From NCBI RefSeq assembly GCF_014696615.1, contig NZ_JACJQJ010000031.1:1-64000 (forward strand): a stretch of 64,000 bases of DNA. The letters run 5' to 3'. Positions 53,953 to 62,274 of the stretch are shown here, one piece after another. Below the pieces are notes generated by a model, which saw only the letters and a program-made list of their open reading frames with translations, did not search any database and was not told the origin of the DNA. Positions within the stretch are counted from its first letter, which is position 1. Each line of letters begins with the position of its first letter. The position numbers and the translations under genes were made by a program. Source of the stretch: Nostoc linckia FACHB-104 (GTDB taxonomy: Bacteria; Cyanobacteriota; Cyanobacteriia; Cyanobacteriales; Nostocaceae).

Positions 53953-53980
53953 TCCCTCAGAATTTCTGAGGGAATTTTTT
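53953..53980 (+). terminator. Rho-independent terminator of the site-2 protease gene
   Basis: The stem TCCCTCAG/CTGAGGGA with a 5-nt AATTT loop is followed by six T, about 32 bp after the stop codon. Confidence 0.9.
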
Positions 53981-54142
53981 ATGGGAAATTTAACCTAGGT
54001 CAGTTGTCAATTATCATTGAAGAGTTAAGGCGATCGCACTACACGCTTGTACGAATTATTGCCAAACGCTGCTCATACCCTCTGATATCGCCAGTGTTTG
54101 CCAGTTGCTTTACAAAATGTGATAACAAGAGATCATAAAGAT

Positions 54143-54230
54143 GGGTTATACCCCTCACTACCAAAATGTTATACTCTGTTAAAAATATACGCTGGTAATC
54201 TCAAAAGCTATCTAAGTAGCGCTTCTTGTG
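54143..54230 (+). ncRNA. Decayed copy A of the small RNA repeat
   Basis: This aligns with the intact copy 150 bp downstream through the upstream element (GGGTTATACCCCTCACTAC), a -10-like TATACT (54170-54175) and the body (aagctatctaagtagcgctt). The terminator stem is degraded and the T run is missing, so it is probably not functional. Confidence 0.5.
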
Positions 54231-54295
54231 ATTGAGCAAACCCAGCCTAGAAAAATTTGCTAAAAATTTATACAAAAAACTTTGATTGGGGGGTC

Positions 54296-54384
54296 TTGCC
54301 CATCACTACAAAGATGCTATAATCATGATATATAGATGCACCCTGATGACCTGGAGAGCTGCCCAAGTAGCTCTCTTTTTTTTG
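54296..54384 (+). ncRNA. Putative small RNA, copy B (intact), with promoter and terminator
   Basis: A complete transcription unit is visible. The -35-like TTGCCC (54296-54301) is followed after 16 bp by the -10 TATAAT (54318-54323). The expected start is near 54330. The RNA body (tatagatgcaccctgatgac) ends in a 7-bp stem GAGAGCT/AGCTCTC (54354-54375) and eight T. The transcript would be about 50-55 nt. An ATG at 54336 could open MHPDDLESC, but there is no ribosome-binding site and the stem lies within it, so a non-coding RNA is more likely. The second intact copy, 498 bp downstream, differs at only three positions in the transcribed part. Confidence 0.75.
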
Positions 54385-54644
54385 TGACTCAGTTTTTACA
54401 TAACAGTTGCACAGGCAAATCATTGTCAGAATGCTTGCCATTATTGAATTTAAAGATTTGGAATTTAGCTTTACTTAGTAGGATTTTAGCTCTCAAGGAG
54501 GTTGAAACCACTCAAGCTTCATCTTTGATGAAATTCTTTCCAGACAACCTATCGTAGATTGAACTGAGAGTTTTTGATGTTGGGCTGTGCCTAGTTATAG
54601 AAGAGTCTTCATCAGAATTTTGAATCAAGCTATTAAATAATAAG

Positions 54645-54745
54645 TGGTATCACTCATGTTAAAAACCTACTTATCTGCTAAGTAAATGCACGGTGATAAT
54701 TTGAAAATTTGCCAAAGTAGTTGCCTTTTGTATTTTTTGTGTTAA
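54645..54745 (+). ncRNA. Decayed copy C of the small RNA repeat
   Basis: The body atgcacggtgataatttg (from 54686) followed by gccaaagtagttgcctttt aligns with copies B and D. The -10 has decayed to TACTTA (54668-54673) and the terminator stem is mostly lost. Its spacing to copy D (148 bp) equals that of copies A and B. Confidence 0.5.
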
Positions 54746-54794
54746 CCTGAAAGCCAACTTCACCATATTTTCATAAAAACCTGATTAAGGGGTA

Positions 54795-54880
54795 TTGCCC
54801 CTCAGCGAAAATATGCTATGATGTGGTATATAGATGCACCCTGATGATCTGGAGAGCTGCCCAAGTGGCTCTCCTTTTTC
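54795..54880 (+). ncRNA. Putative small RNA, copy D (intact), with promoter and terminator
   Basis: The -35-like TTGCCC (54795-54800), a 16-bp spacer and -10 TATGAT (54817-54822) are followed by the same body as copy B. It ends in the stem GGAGAGC/GCTCTCC (54851-54874) and five T. Changes relative to copy B in the stem (A to G, T to C in the right arm) retain pairing, and one adds a G-C closing pair. This supports selection on the RNA fold rather than on a peptide. Confidence 0.75.
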
Positions 54881-54950
54881 AATTTTTAATGTTGTCAAGA
54901 GTCAAGGGTCAAAAGTTATTTGGTATTTGGTAATTGGTGTTTGTTATTTC

Positions 54951-55030
54951 CCCTCATCTCCCAATCCCCAATCCCCAATCCCCAGTCCCCAATCCCCAGT
55001 CCCTAGTCCCCAATCCCCAACCCCCAATCC
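54951..55030. repeat. CCCCAAT/CCCCAGT heptamer array
   Basis: About ten imperfect 7-bp units (CCCCAAT, CCCCAGT, CCCTAGT) lie just before argJ. Similar arrays occur at 8160-8210, 12917-12960 and 49120-49160. Confidence 0.8.
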
Positions 55031-55117
55031 TATGGAATTTTGAAGTTTGAATTTTGAATTACATAAGACTTGGTATAATCGCCAGTCGAGCCACTAGATA
55101 GTTGTGGGAGAATAATC

Positions 55118-56359
55118 ATGGCAGACTGGCAAGAGATTACAGGTGGTATCACAGCACCAAGGGGATATCAAGCAGCAGGAATTACCGCAGGTTTAAAGCC
55201 TTCGGGATTACCTGATTTAGCTTTGATATTGTCAGATGTGGAAGCGATCGCAGCAGGTGTGTTCACCACTAGTCAAGTTAAAGCCGCTTGCGTAGATTAT
55301 TGTCGCCAACGCTTACAAGCCAAACATAATGCACGGGCAATTCTTTGTAATGCGGGACAAGCAAATGCGGCTACAGGTACTCAAGGCTGGTTTGATGCTT
55401 TAGAATCAGCGATGACGGTAGCCCAAGTTTTGAATATCCCTAGCGAATCTGTATTATTGGCTTCCACTGGGGTGATTGGACAGCGCATCAAAATGGATAA
55501 ACTCAAAGCAGGGATTCCGCAACTAGTAGCTGCACTTTCAGAAACAGGCTCAGATGCGGCGGCTGGAGCAATTATTACTACAGATTTAGTGCCTAAATCC
55601 ATTGCCTTAGAAACAACTATAGGCGATCGCCCCGTGCGAATTGGAGGAATTGCCAAAGGTTCGGGGATGATTCACCCCAACATGGCAACTATGCTGGCAT
55701 TTGTTACCTGTGATGCGGTTGTATCGCCAGCGCTTTGGCAACAAATGTTAAGTCGCGCCGCCGACAGAAGCTTTAATTCCATTACCGTTGATGGTGATAC
55801 CAGCACCAATGACAGCTTAATCGCCTTAGCTAATGGACAATCTCGCACCCCAGCCATTATCGAAATTGGGCCAGAGGCGGAAAAACTAGAAGCAATGTTA
55901 ACAGCAGTTTGTCAGCATTTAGCAAAAGCGATCGCCCGTGATGGTGAAGGTGCAACTTGTCTCATGGAAGTGCAAGTTACAGGGGCCCATGATGAAACTT
56001 CAGCGCGTCAAATAGCTAAAACCATTGCAGGTTCATCCTTAGTGAAATCTGCAATTTTTGGCCGCGATCCCAACTGGGGACGTATCGCCGCCGCTGCTGG
56101 ACGTGCAGGTGTACCCTTTGAGCAAGAAAATTTGCAAATCAAACTAGGGGATTTCTTACTCTTAGAAAATGGTCAACCGCTATCATTTGATCGTGCAGCA
56201 GCGAGTGCTTATTTGAAACAAGCAGCAGCAGGTGCTTATCTCAAAGAAGATACAGTATTAATCTCTGTGAGTGTTGGTAATGGTCATGGTACTGGTAAAG
56301 CTTGGGGTTGTGACTTGAGTTACGACTATGTGAAAATCAACGCCGAATACACCACATAA
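55118..56359 (+). CDS. argJ: Bifunctional ornithine acetyltransferase / N-acetylglutamate synthase ArgJ
   Basis: ArgJ makes ornithine from N-acetylornithine and returns the acetyl group to glutamate, closing the cyclic arginine pathway. The 413-residue precursor carries the autoprocessing site KGSGMIHPNMATMLAFVTCD (about residues 180-199), where cleavage before the Thr of MATML gives alpha and beta chains. Other typical blocks are GVFTTSQVKAACVDYCR, LCNAGQANAATG, ASTGVIGQ, DGDTSTNDSL and GRDPNWGRIAAAAGRAG. GGAG lies about 10 bases before ATG 55118. The C-terminal YDYVKINAEYTT is the usual end. Confidence 0.96.
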   Translation: MADWQEITGGITAPRGYQAAGITAGLKPSGLPDLALILSDVEAIAAGVFTTSQVKAACVDYCRQRLQAKHNARAILCNAGQANAATGTQGWFDALESAMTVAQVLNIPSESVLLASTGVIGQRIKMDKLKAGIPQLVAALSETGSDAAAGAIITTDLVPKSIALETTIGDRPVRIGGIAKGSGMIHPNMATMLAFVTCDAVVSPALWQQMLSRAADRSFNSITVDGDTSTNDSLIALANGQSRTPAIIEIGPEAEKLEAMLTAVCQHLAKAIARDGEGATCLMEVQVTGAHDETSARQIAKTIAGSSLVKSAIFGRDPNWGRIAAAAGRAGVPFEQENLQIKLGDFLLLENGQPLSFDRAAASAYLKQAAAGAYLKEDTVLISVSVGNGHGTGKAWGCDLSYDYVKINAEYTT

Positions 56360-56365
56360 AAAATT

Positions 56366-56392
56366 TGTAATTCGTAATTCGTAATTCGTAAT
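56366..56392. repeat. Short tandem heptamer repeat (TAATTCG x3-4)
   Basis: Tandem TAATTCG units sit directly behind argJ, the same unit as at 47438. Confidence 0.7.
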
Positions 56393-56590
56393 TAAAGAGA
56401 TTTCTGAGGTAGGATTTTGATGCTAACTCAAACCTCAACCTCGATAGAAATGCTGGCAGACTGTTTCAGTAGTCTGTTCACTATGAAACAGCTAAAATAA
56501 GAACTAACTCATCAAGCAACGTGGAGATGAGAAAAAATTATGAATTACAAATTACGAAATACAAATTAAATAATCCCCAATTATGCAATT

Positions 56591-57358
56591 ATGGCTGTTG
56601 CTTATTTCAACTTTCATGCAGAATTAAACGATTTTTTACCACGCAATAAAAGGCGAGTCAAAATCATACATAATTTTTGGGAAAGAGCCTCAATCAAAGA
56701 CATGATTGAGTCTCTAGGGGTTCCCCATCCAGAAGTTGATGCTATTGAAGTAAACAATAATTATGTAGATTTTTCTTATATTGTTCACGATGGAGATATT
56801 ATTAATGTTTATCCCATCTCTGTGACTAATACACCAAGCATTTGTGTACGTCCACAACCGCTGAGTATTATTCGCTTTGTTTTAGATATTCATTTAGGTA
56901 AATTAGCCACATCTTTAAGGCTGTTAGGCTTTGATACTTTATATCGTAATGATTATGGTGATGAGGAATTAGCTGAGGTTTCTCACAGCCAAGAACGGAT
57001 TCTTTTGACCCGTGATAAAGGTTTATTGATGCGTAGTTTAGTAAAGCATGGCTATTACGTCAGAAGCACAAATCCCCAACAGCAAATCATAGAAGTACTG
57101 CGACGATTTGATTTGTTTAAGTTAGTATCACCCTTTCAACGATGTTTGCGTTGTAATGGCTTACTAGAATCAATAGCTAAGGAAACCATCATTCATCTAC
57201 TCCCTGAAAGTGTGCAATTACAAAATCAGGACTTTCATCGCTGCCAAAGCTGCGCTCAAATTTATTGGAAAGGAACCCATTATGAACGGTTGCAACAGTT
57301 TATTGATGGAGTTTTAGATTCCGAAAAAACTGAGCAATTCAATCATGAGCATCATTGA
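56591..57358 (+). CDS. Mut7-C RNase domain protein with N-terminal ubiquitin-like domain
   Basis: The 255-residue protein has an N-terminal ubiquitin-fold part of the Mut7-C_ub type (about residues 1-80, with AELNDFLPRNKRRVKIIHNF and FSYIVHDGDIINVYPIS). It is joined to a Mut7-C domain (about 95-245) with a PIN-like start FVLDIHLGKLATSLRLLGFD, LLTRDKGLLMRSLVKHGYYV and a four-cysteine zinc ribbon CLRCNGLL...CQSCAQIYWKGTH. It probably binds or cleaves RNA; the activity is inferred from the name-giving domain of nematode Mut-7. The end overlaps the reading frame of the small minus-strand gene by about 20 bp. Confidence 0.87.
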   Translation: MAVAYFNFHAELNDFLPRNKRRVKIIHNFWERASIKDMIESLGVPHPEVDAIEVNNNYVDFSYIVHDGDIINVYPISVTNTPSICVRPQPLSIIRFVLDIHLGKLATSLRLLGFDTLYRNDYGDEELAEVSHSQERILLTRDKGLLMRSLVKHGYYVRSTNPQQQIIEVLRRFDLFKLVSPFQRCLRCNGLLESIAKETIIHLLPESVQLQNQDFHRCQSCAQIYWKGTHYERLQQFIDGVLDSEKTEQFNHEHH

Positions 57359-57587
57359 GATCCGCTGCTGCTCCCCCGGGAATATTAGCAACAATTATTT
57401 GGCGTTCTCCGACATTGTCTGTACTTGTTTCTGAATGAAGTAAATCATCAGCTAGAGGTTGTTGCTGAATTTCTCCACTGATTTCTTGGGATTTCTGTTG
57501 ATTTTTTTGCTGCTCAAGATTGGGAGACACAGCAGGTTCTTTAGCATGAGAAAAATCGATGCGTGGTTGAGACTGCTCGGAAGTCAT
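57339..57587 (-). CDS. Possible small hydrophilic protein
   Basis: An 82-residue frame with a disordered, Gln/Glu/Ser-rich composition (QQKNQQKSQEISGEIQQQPL) and an N-terminus MTSEQSQPRIDFSHAKEPAV. It is convergent with the Mut7-C gene and overlaps its end by 20 bp. An AGAGGA sequence lies about 22 bases upstream of the ATG, too far for a normal site. I know no family. It is listed because the frame has no strong overlapping alternative over most of its length and similar disordered small proteins exist in cyanobacteria. Confidence 0.4.
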   Translation of the reverse strand: MTSEQSQPRIDFSHAKEPAVSPNLEQQKNQQKSQEISGEIQQQPLADDLLHSETSTDNVGERQIIVANIPGGAAADLNDAHD

Positions 57588-57794
57588 GAGTGCGCTAAAT
57601 CATATAATTTCCTCTAGTGTTGAATTTATCTTGGTCGCCAACATCTTTCTTAAGAAAGAAAATCAACATTTTTAGGTGCAGCAGTGAGAATTCAAGATTA
57701 TGACATCAAAGTAAAAGATGATAGCGATAAATGGATTCGCACAAGCTAAATCCAAAAAGCAATTCTACATCCCCAATCTAAAATCCAAAATTGT

Positions 57795-58754
57795 ATGACA
57801 TCAATATTAGCTCTCGACTTTGGCGGAACTAAGTTAGCCGCAGCAACGGTAAATATCGGTTCTCGAGAATGGCTGCGTTATGAACGTCGCCTATCACCGG
57901 CGATCGCCAATGTTAGTACTGATTTAGATATTATGCGATCGCTCATTCACTCTTTGCTGCAAGATACTCAACCTGTCGCTATTGGTGTTAGCTTTGGCGG
58001 GCCAGTAGACGCTACCACAGGTACAGTGCGGCTGTCTCACCATGTTCCTGGCTGGGAAAATATTCCCCTCAAACAGATGTTAGAACAAGAGTTTGGCGTT
58101 CCTGTAGCTGTGGATAATGATGCTAATGTTGCTGCTTTAGGTGAATATCGCTTTGGTGCAGGTCAAGGTTACGATAGCCTGTTTTACATCACCGTTAGCA
58201 CTGGTGTGGGTGGTGGTTGGATACTCAATGGTCAGCCTTGGAGCGGTACAGGAGGGATGGCTGGTGAAATTGGACATATCGTAGTAGACCCAGCTGGCCC
58301 GGTATGTTTGTGTGGTAAACGCGGATGCGTGGAACGTTTGGCTTCCGGCCCCTACATGGCGCAAAATGCGCGGGAAGCTTTAACAGCACAGCCGAAACTC
58401 TGGGAAGGAAAGATATTGCGGAGTTTGGTACAAGATAATTTAGAGCTATTAACGGGACAATTGATCAGTCAAGCGGCTGCTGCTGGCGATGATTTAGCTC
58501 AGGAGATTTTACGCAAATCTGCTTGGGCTTTGGGTTTGAGTATCGGTAATGTAGCAAACTTAGTAAACCCACAATTATTTATCTTAGGTGGGAGCGTAAC
58601 TAAAGCTGGAAATCAATGGTGGGAAATTTTACGTCAGGTAGCAACGGAAACAGCACTACCAGAAGTTGATTTTGAAATTATTTCAGCTGCGTTAGGTGAT
58701 GATGCACCTTTATGGGGTGCTGTTGCTTTGGCGGAATTAAGATTAGTTAAATAG
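57795..58754 (+). CDS. ROK family sugar kinase or regulator-like protein
   Basis: The 319-residue protein has the ATP-binding start ILALDFGGTKLAAATV, the substrate-binding block VAVDNDANVAALGEYRFGAG, TVSTGVGGGWILNG and the ROK signature GEIGHIVVDPAGPVC followed by a zinc-binding CLCGKRGCVE. No helix-turn-helix is present at the N-terminus, so it acts as a kinase rather than a repressor. Glucose or another hexose is the most likely substrate (glucokinase-like). It stands alone with no sugar genes next to it. Confidence 0.9.
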   Translation: MTSILALDFGGTKLAAATVNIGSREWLRYERRLSPAIANVSTDLDIMRSLIHSLLQDTQPVAIGVSFGGPVDATTGTVRLSHHVPGWENIPLKQMLEQEFGVPVAVDNDANVAALGEYRFGAGQGYDSLFYITVSTGVGGGWILNGQPWSGTGGMAGEIGHIVVDPAGPVCLCGKRGCVERLASGPYMAQNAREALTAQPKLWEGKILRSLVQDNLELLTGQLISQAAAAGDDLAQEILRKSAWALGLSIGNVANLVNPQLFILGGSVTKAGNQWWEILRQVATETALPEVDFEIISAALGDDAPLWGAVALAELRLVK

Positions 58755-58895
58755 AAGAGATTGGTTGCAACAACAATAGATGTATTCTGGTCTGTATATA
58801 TATAAATCTGGTTGATTTTTTGCATAAATTACGCACCCTTAAAGCTTAGGTGTAGGGTGGGCAAATTTTCAACTGAGTGTATTGCAAAATCACAG

Positions 58896-59020
58896 ATAAG
58901 ACTCCTATTTAATTTGTGAACAAAATTATGTACACTTTATGCTTTATTCTCTATTCCCTGTTTCCTGTTCCCTTTCCCTCTCTACACCAGTGATTTCAAG
59001 AATCAAATCAGATTGCTATA
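58896..59020 (+). repeat. MITE-like repeat family A
   Basis: The left end AAGACTCCTATTTAATTTGTG and right end AATCAAATCAGATTGCTATA match family A. The interior includes attctctattccctgtttcc, resembling copies at 643 and 3126. It lies between the ROK gene and the kinase gene. Confidence 0.6.
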
Positions 59021-59134
59021 GAAATCCTTGAGCAGCAGAACTATAAGAATTATTAGTAAAAAAGAGGTCAGTTCCAGGGTACAAGAGAATTTAAGATATA
59101 TTTTAGTTGTTAATAAAATGACAGCGATAGCTAT

Positions 59135-60505
59135 ATGATCTGCTGCCTAAACCCCGATTGCCCCAATCCTCAAAATCCTGAAGGTTCACACTTTTGTCTT
59201 AGTTGTGGCACAGGATTAGTGCGTCTATTAAGAAATCGTTACCGTATTATCCAACCAATTGGCAGAGGAGGGTTTGCGCGCACTTATCTAGCAGAAGATA
59301 TAGACAAGCTCAACGAGCAATGTGTTGTTAAGCAGCTAGTTCGGGGTCAATTTTACAGTGGTGGCGGTAGCGATGCCCAAAAAAAAGCAACTGAGTTGTT
59401 TGAGAGAGAAGCTAAACGCTTACAAGAGTTAGGAAAACATGACCAAATCCCTACGCTTTTAGCCTACTTTAAAGAAAATGACTACCTGTATGTAGTGCAA
59501 GAGTTGATTGAGGGACAAAATCTGTTGCAGGAGTTAAAGCAGCAGGGAGTATTTGATGAAACAAAAATTCGTCAACTATTAAATGACTTGTTACCTGTTC
59601 TGAATACCATCCACGAACAACAAGTTATCCACCGCGATATTAAAGCCGAAAATATTATTCGCCGTCAACATGATGGTAAGTTAGTGTTGATTGATTTTGG
59701 CGTATCCAAGCAAAAAACGGAAGCAGCAAACACAGCACCAGGAACAATTATCGGTTCTTTGGGTTATGCACCAATAGAACAACTTCAATTAGGTACTGCT
59801 TATCCAGCTAGCGATTTATATAGCTTGGGAATCACTTGTTTTCATTTGCTGACTAATGTTACTCCATCTCAACTGTGGATGAAACAAGGTTTTAGCTGGA
59901 CTAATAATTGGCGTAGTCAATTGTCACAACCCATAAGTCAGGAATTAGGGTTAATTCTTGATAGATTAATGCAAGAACACCATGAGCAACGTTATCAATC
60001 AGCTAAAGCAGTTTTATTAGATTTAAATGCTCAGTTGGGTTTAAATTCCAGGATACCGCATACCATATTTTCACCATCAGAGCTATTACAATCACAGCCG
60101 CCAATCCCACAACAAACTAGCCAAAATGTGTCTCACTTATCTTTGCAAGAATTATTGCCGGGGGCTGTGATTGCAGGTACAGGTAGTTCTTTTTTGGCTA
60201 TTGTCTTACTGAGCTTTTTAGGAACTACTTTGATCAGTTCGGGGTTATGGTTGATAATTTTAGGATTTTTGATTTTTAGTCAATCTCGGTCTTTATTTGA
60301 GAAAAGTTATTTATTTTTGATTGCCTTGCTAACAAATGTATTTATAGTTTTTATCTTCCATCGGTGGCAAATCACTAATCCTTTACGGTCAGGCATTAAT
60401 GGTTTGATAGTTGTGGTTCTATTAATAATTTTAGCAGGACTGTTGGCATTTATTCTGTTGGGTACATCACAGTTGATGAATAAATTAATGTCTAAATATT
60501 TCTGA
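59135..60505 (+). CDS. Serine/threonine protein kinase with N-terminal zinc ribbon and C-terminal membrane helices
   Basis: The 456-residue kinase starts with a four-Cys zinc ribbon (CLNPDCPNP...HFCLSCG, residues 4-27). The kinase domain (about 38-300) has the Gly-rich loop IGRGGFARTYLA, catalytic loop IHRDIKAENII and DFGVSK of the activation segment, then GSLGYAPIEQ. The C-terminal third has several hydrophobic helices (IAGTGSSFLAIVLLSFLGTT, FLFLIALLTNVFIVFIF-like, IVVVLLIILAGLLAFILLGT). It is a membrane-bound signalling kinase of the type abundant in Nostocales. A substrate-binding protein gene follows 73 bp downstream, suggesting a shared sensory task. Confidence 0.92.
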   Translation: MICCLNPDCPNPQNPEGSHFCLSCGTGLVRLLRNRYRIIQPIGRGGFARTYLAEDIDKLNEQCVVKQLVRGQFYSGGGSDAQKKATELFEREAKRLQELGKHDQIPTLLAYFKENDYLYVVQELIEGQNLLQELKQQGVFDETKIRQLLNDLLPVLNTIHEQQVIHRDIKAENIIRRQHDGKLVLIDFGVSKQKTEAANTAPGTIIGSLGYAPIEQLQLGTAYPASDLYSLGITCFHLLTNVTPSQLWMKQGFSWTNNWRSQLSQPISQELGLILDRLMQEHHEQRYQSAKAVLLDLNAQLGLNSRIPHTIFSPSELLQSQPPIPQQTSQNVSHLSLQELLPGAVIAGTGSSFLAIVLLSFLGTTLISSGLWLIILGFLIFSQSRSLFEKSYLFLIALLTNVFIVFIFHRWQITNPLRSGINGLIVVVLLIILAGLLAFILLGTSQLMNKLMSKYF

Positions 60506-60578
60506 TTATTTTTTAATATTGGCTTATTGTAAAAGCAATTTTCAGATAAATTTAACTTAATTAATTGAGGAACTATTT

Positions 60579-62057
60579 ATGACAACTAAACAAGAAAATA
60601 TTCGGTTGCTGTTATCTTTGGGAATTGCTGGAGTGTTAGTAGCTATTATTTTAGGCTTAGTCAGCAAGTTTTCACCGGAGATCCAATCTACACCAAATTC
60701 TGTGGTTACTCCGATTGGCACTTCAAAACCGCCTACACCAGAATGGATGAGTTTGGGCGAAAAACTTTTGGTACCTGCAGATAAAACAGATGATAAAGAA
60801 GCTGGGATCAATGCGGTAAAATCTGGAGATTTTGGTACTGCTGTTATCAAATTTCAAGCCTCTCTGCAAACTATGCGGAACGATCCAGAGACATTAATTT
60901 ATTTGAATAATGCCAAAATTGGTAACTCAAAAGCATTGAAAGTTGCTGTAATTGCTCCCATTGGTAATAGCTTAAATGAGGCGAAAGAAACTTTACGAGG
61001 TGTGGCGCAAGCACAAGATGAAATTAATAGCAGTGGAGGTATTAATGGTGTACCATTGCAACTGCAAATTTCCCGTTTGAATAGCTTTGATGAGCTTGAT
61101 AAAATAGATGCTGAATTAGTCAAAGACTCTAATCTTGTCGCAGTAGTAGGTTTTGGTCGGAACGAAGACCTTTATAAAAAGAATGGTTTGGTGAGAGTTT
61201 CTCCGGGAAGTTCGAGAAATCAAATGGGGCAAAATCAGGCACAGGCTTATGAAGATACTCGATATGTATTCAATATCAGCCCCAACCGAGAAATTTTTAA
61301 TCAAGCTCTAGCTGAATATATTGTCAAGAAAGAAAACCGCACGAATATAGCTATTTGCCGCGATACATCATTTAGAACCAGTCAGGACACATCTAATCAA
61401 GAAAGAACAAATCAGGAAAGATTAAATCAGGATATTGTCAAAGAATATACTAGTTTCATTAATAAAGCTGGCGGGAAAGTTACTGCTACAGATTGCGATT
61501 TAGGGGCTGCGAATTTTAGAGCTAGTGATTTAATTCCAAAAGCTATCAGTGATGGTGCAGAAGCTTTACTATTAATTCCTCGTACAAGTAGCCTTAACTC
61601 AGCAGTAGATGTGGCAAAAGCGAATCGAGGTAGGCTGACACTTTTTGGTTCTCAACAGCTCTACAGTGAAAGAATTTTAAAGTTTGGGCAAGGAGATATC
61701 AAAGGAATGGTAGTACCTATACCTTGGCATCGTGATGCTAATCGGAATATGGGTCAAGGTAATTCTTTTGCTGATAAAGCTTTGAAACTTTGGGGTGGAG
61801 ATGTCAGTCCCCGAACTGCTACAGCTTATGATGCATTGCAAGTAATTATTGCTGGTTTAAAAGAAAATAGCACTCGCCAAGGCTTACAAAAAGTACTGTC
61901 AAATCCCAATTTTTCCGCAATGGGAGCAACAGGTAAAATTCAGTTTTCAGCGTTAGGTCAGCGCCAAGGTGGAGTATTTTTAGCCAAAATAGAGCCTTGT
62001 GAACCAGGTAAGCCTTGTGCTTCTAGTACTGGTTACAATTTTGTATTGGTGCAATAA
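60579..62057 (+). CDS. Periplasmic-binding (branched-chain amino acid type) protein with N-terminal membrane anchor
   Basis: The 492-residue protein has an N-terminal hydrophobic helix (about residues 10-30, LLLSLGIAGVLVAIILGLVS). A short TPR-like helical part (about 70-105, NAVKSGDFGTAVIKFQASLQ) comes before a type I periplasmic-binding domain that starts LKVAVIAPIGNSLNEAKETL and includes AQDEINSSGGINGVPLQLQI, as in LivJ/amide-binding proteins. No permease genes follow, so it may be a membrane-tethered ligand sensor rather than part of a transporter. It is downstream of and probably co-transcribed with the Zn-ribbon kinase. Confidence 0.88.
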   Translation: MTTKQENIRLLLSLGIAGVLVAIILGLVSKFSPEIQSTPNSVVTPIGTSKPPTPEWMSLGEKLLVPADKTDDKEAGINAVKSGDFGTAVIKFQASLQTMRNDPETLIYLNNAKIGNSKALKVAVIAPIGNSLNEAKETLRGVAQAQDEINSSGGINGVPLQLQISRLNSFDELDKIDAELVKDSNLVAVVGFGRNEDLYKKNGLVRVSPGSSRNQMGQNQAQAYEDTRYVFNISPNREIFNQALAEYIVKKENRTNIAICRDTSFRTSQDTSNQERTNQERLNQDIVKEYTSFINKAGGKVTATDCDLGAANFRASDLIPKAISDGAEALLLIPRTSSLNSAVDVAKANRGRLTLFGSQQLYSERILKFGQGDIKGMVVPIPWHRDANRNMGQGNSFADKALKLWGGDVSPRTATAYDALQVIIAGLKENSTRQGLQKVLSNPNFSAMGATGKIQFSALGQRQGGVFLAKIEPCEPGKPCASSTGYNFVLVQ

Positions 62058-62081
62058 AAGACTTGCAAATAAAAAATATCC

Positions 62082-62274
62082 TATTAGGAATCCGATTTGA
62101 TTTCTGAAAAAATTTTAGCAACTGGCGTTACGCTATCGCTAACGCAACGCCAGTTGCTACAACGGAGGAAACCTCACGCCAGTTCGCTCAAGTCGGGAAA
62201 CCCGCCCACGCGACTGGCTACGCAACGCACTGGCTCTCCTACGTGAACTCCAAAAATCAAATATGAGTCCTATA
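62082..62274 (-). repeat. MITE-like family A copy, inverted, with nested dispersed repeats
   Basis: The ends TTAGGAATCCGATTTGATTT and AAAAATCAAATATGAGTCCT are inverted-repeat ends of family A in the opposite orientation. The middle carries several small dispersed repeats, among them a perfect 12-bp hairpin GCAACTGGCGTT (62118-62129)/AACGCCAGTTGC (62146-62157) and tcgggaaacccgcccacgcg. This makes the element nearly twice the usual length. Confidence 0.6.

Noticed and set aside
54834-55043. 69-codon frame starting MHPDDLESCPSGSPF
   Set aside because: Apart from the small RNA body it continues into CCCCAAT heptamer repeats (PNPQSPIPSPQ), so it is not a real protein.
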